From Dehalococcoidia bacterium (GTDB lineage Bacteria; Chloroflexota; Dehalococcoidia; SM23-28-2): a stretch of 5,858 bases of DNA. Made by a program: the position numbers and the translations under genes. Shown here in pieces: positions 4,935 to 5,858 of this stretch (positions within the stretch are counted from its first letter, which is position 1; every line of letters starts with the position of its first letter). The DNA lies in the NCBI GenBank assembly GCA_022866185.1, contig JALHUG010000146.1, forward strand, positions 1 to 5,858. The letters are read 5' to 3'. Below the pieces are notes generated by a model. It saw nothing but the letters and a program-made list of their open reading frames with translations. It ran no database searches and was not told the DNA's origin.

Positions 4935-5858
4935 TTGGCCCCCACCTACGTAGCCCTCGACCTGGAGACCACCGGCCTCGAGCCGAGCAGCGACGCCATC
5001 ATTGAGGTGGCGGCGGTCAAATTCGACCCGGAGGGCAGCGTTCAGGAGACCTTCTCCACCCTGGTGAACCCCGGCAGGCCCATCCCCTACCGTATACAAA
5101 CGCTCACCGGCATCGCCCCCGAGGAGGTGGCAGAGGCACCCCCTATGGATGCCGTAGCGCCCAGGCTGCAGCAGTTCATCGCCGACCACCCCGTCGTGGG
5201 GCAGAACGTCCTCGGCTTCGACCTTCGCTTCCTGGCGGTCGCTGGCCTCAGCCACAGCGCGGTGGTCTACGATACCCGCGATCTGGCCGTTCTCCTCCTG
5301 CCCCTGCTCAGGGAGTACAGCCTCTCGGCACTGGCCCGTCACTTTGAAATCCCCATGCCCGGGCATCATCGGGCCCTGGCCGACGCCCAGGCCGCCCGCG
5401 AGGTCTTCCTGGCCCTGCGAGCGCACGCCGCCAGCCTGCCGCCGCCCATCCTGGCCGAGGCCGCCCGTCTGGCCGCCGCTGGCCGCTGGCCCTGGCGCTC
5501 TTTCTTCGCCGAGGTGCTCGCCAAGGCCACGCCCGCCCCGGCCAGGACGCAGCGTCGGGCAGTGGAGCCCCTCCTGCCGTCCGAGCGCCGCCGGCCGGTG
5601 GAGCCGTCGGAGGTGCTGGCCCTGCTCCAGTCGCTACGAGAGCGGTCGGACATCCTGCCCCAGTTCGAGGAGAGGCCGGAGCAGGCGGCGATGGTCCGGG
5701 CGGTCGCTGAGGCCCTCAACGAGGGCCAGCAGTTCATCGTGGAGGCGGGCACCGGCATCGGCAAGTCGCTGGCCTACGTGCTGCCCGCGGCCTGCTATGC
5801 CCTGCGCAACAACGCCCGCGTGACCATCTCCACCGCCACCATCAACCTGCAGGAGCAG
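4935..5858 (+). CDS. dinG: DEDDh 3'-5' exonuclease fused to DinG-family superfamily 2 helicase, 3' truncated
   Basis: The first 308 codons are visible and the frame is open at the window end. Residues about 4-165 are a DnaQ-like DEDDh exonuclease. Exo I is LDLETTG (D9, E11), Exo II is GQNVLGFD (D96), and Exo III is HHRALADA (H145, D150), so all catalytic positions are present. A linker of about 80 residues follows, rich in Ala, Pro and Arg. The helicase begins with RPEQAAMVRAVAEAL (247-261, Q-motif-like), Walker A EAGTGIGKS (270-278, K277) and motif Ia TISTATINLQEQ (297-308). This architecture is known from Firmicutes DinG proteins; E. coli DinG lacks the exonuclease domain. It would act on DNA during repair or replication-fork processing. 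The Fe-S cysteines, DEAH box and C-terminal motifs lie beyond the window, so helicase competence cannot be judged. The TTG start gives MAPTYVALDLE, which places the first catalytic Asp at the usual distance from the N-terminus. Confidence 0.93.
   Translation, partial: MAPTYVALDLETTGLEPSSDAIIEVAAVKFDPEGSVQETFSTLVNPGRPIPYRIQTLTGIAPEEVAEAPPMDAVAPRLQQFIADHPVVGQNVLGFDLRFLAVAGLSHSAVVYDTRDLAVLLLPLLREYSLSALARHFEIPMPGHHRALADAQAAREVFLALRAHAASLPPPILAEAARLAAAGRWPWRSFFAEVLAKATPAPARTQRRAVEPLLPSERRRPVEPSEVLALLQSLRERSDILPQFEERPEQAAMVRAVAEALNEGQQFIVEAGTGIGKSLAYVLPAACYALRNNARVTISTATINLQEQ

Noticed and set aside
5344..5823. 159-codon plus-strand frame inside the helicase gene
   Set aside because: It is in another frame, Arg/Ser/Pro-rich, and overlaps Walker A and exonuclease motif III of the real gene.

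Overview
The window is GC-rich bacterial chromosome and looks like part of a cell-wall and translation housekeeping neighbourhood. A G5/3D-domain wall protein, a protease with a single C-terminal membrane anchor, a DEDDh-exonuclease–DinG fusion and a dispersed short repeat together suggest a monoderm-like, high-GC lineage. A Chloroflexota (Dehalococcoidia-type) metagenomic genome fits best from memory, but this is inference: no rRNA or other taxonomic marker is present.

Layout. Positions 2-694 (+) hold the 3' part of a secreted-type wall protein with DUF348, G5 and 3D domains (YabE/RpfB-like). Positions 695-733 are a short convergent gap holding a REP-like element. Positions 734-2431 (-) encode a secreted, C-terminally anchored HExxH metalloprotease whose base composition is visibly lower in GC than its neighbours. 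Positions 2432-2710 are a divergent control region: a near-consensus sigma-70 promoter and an approximately 115-nt leader serve the protease on the minus strand, and a TATGAT hexamer placed for leaderless transcription precedes rsmA on the plus strand. Positions 2711-4859 (+) are a tight three-gene run: rsmA (16S rRNA dimethyltransferase), ispE (CDP-ME kinase) and a 140-residue, four-helix membrane protein I do not recognise. Positions 4860-4934 hold a small palindrome, an extended -10 promoter and a Shine-Dalgarno sequence, followed by the first 308 codons of an exonuclease-DinG helicase fusion that starts at TTG and runs off the window.

How it fits together. The order 3D/G5 wall protein, rsmA, ispE recalls the tatD - yabE/rpfB - (rnmV) - rsmA - ispE neighbourhood of Bacillus and Actinobacteria. 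Here the protease gene sits inside that block in opposite orientation, with its own promoter and a different base composition. The simplest reading is an insertion into an ancestral cluster, leaving rsmA-ispE to depend on a local promoter. I found no CRISPR array, tRNA, rRNA, transposase or obvious novel multi-gene system. The most interesting signals are the interrupted synteny, the contrasting control modes in the divergent gap, the REP-like element and the unrecognised membrane protein.
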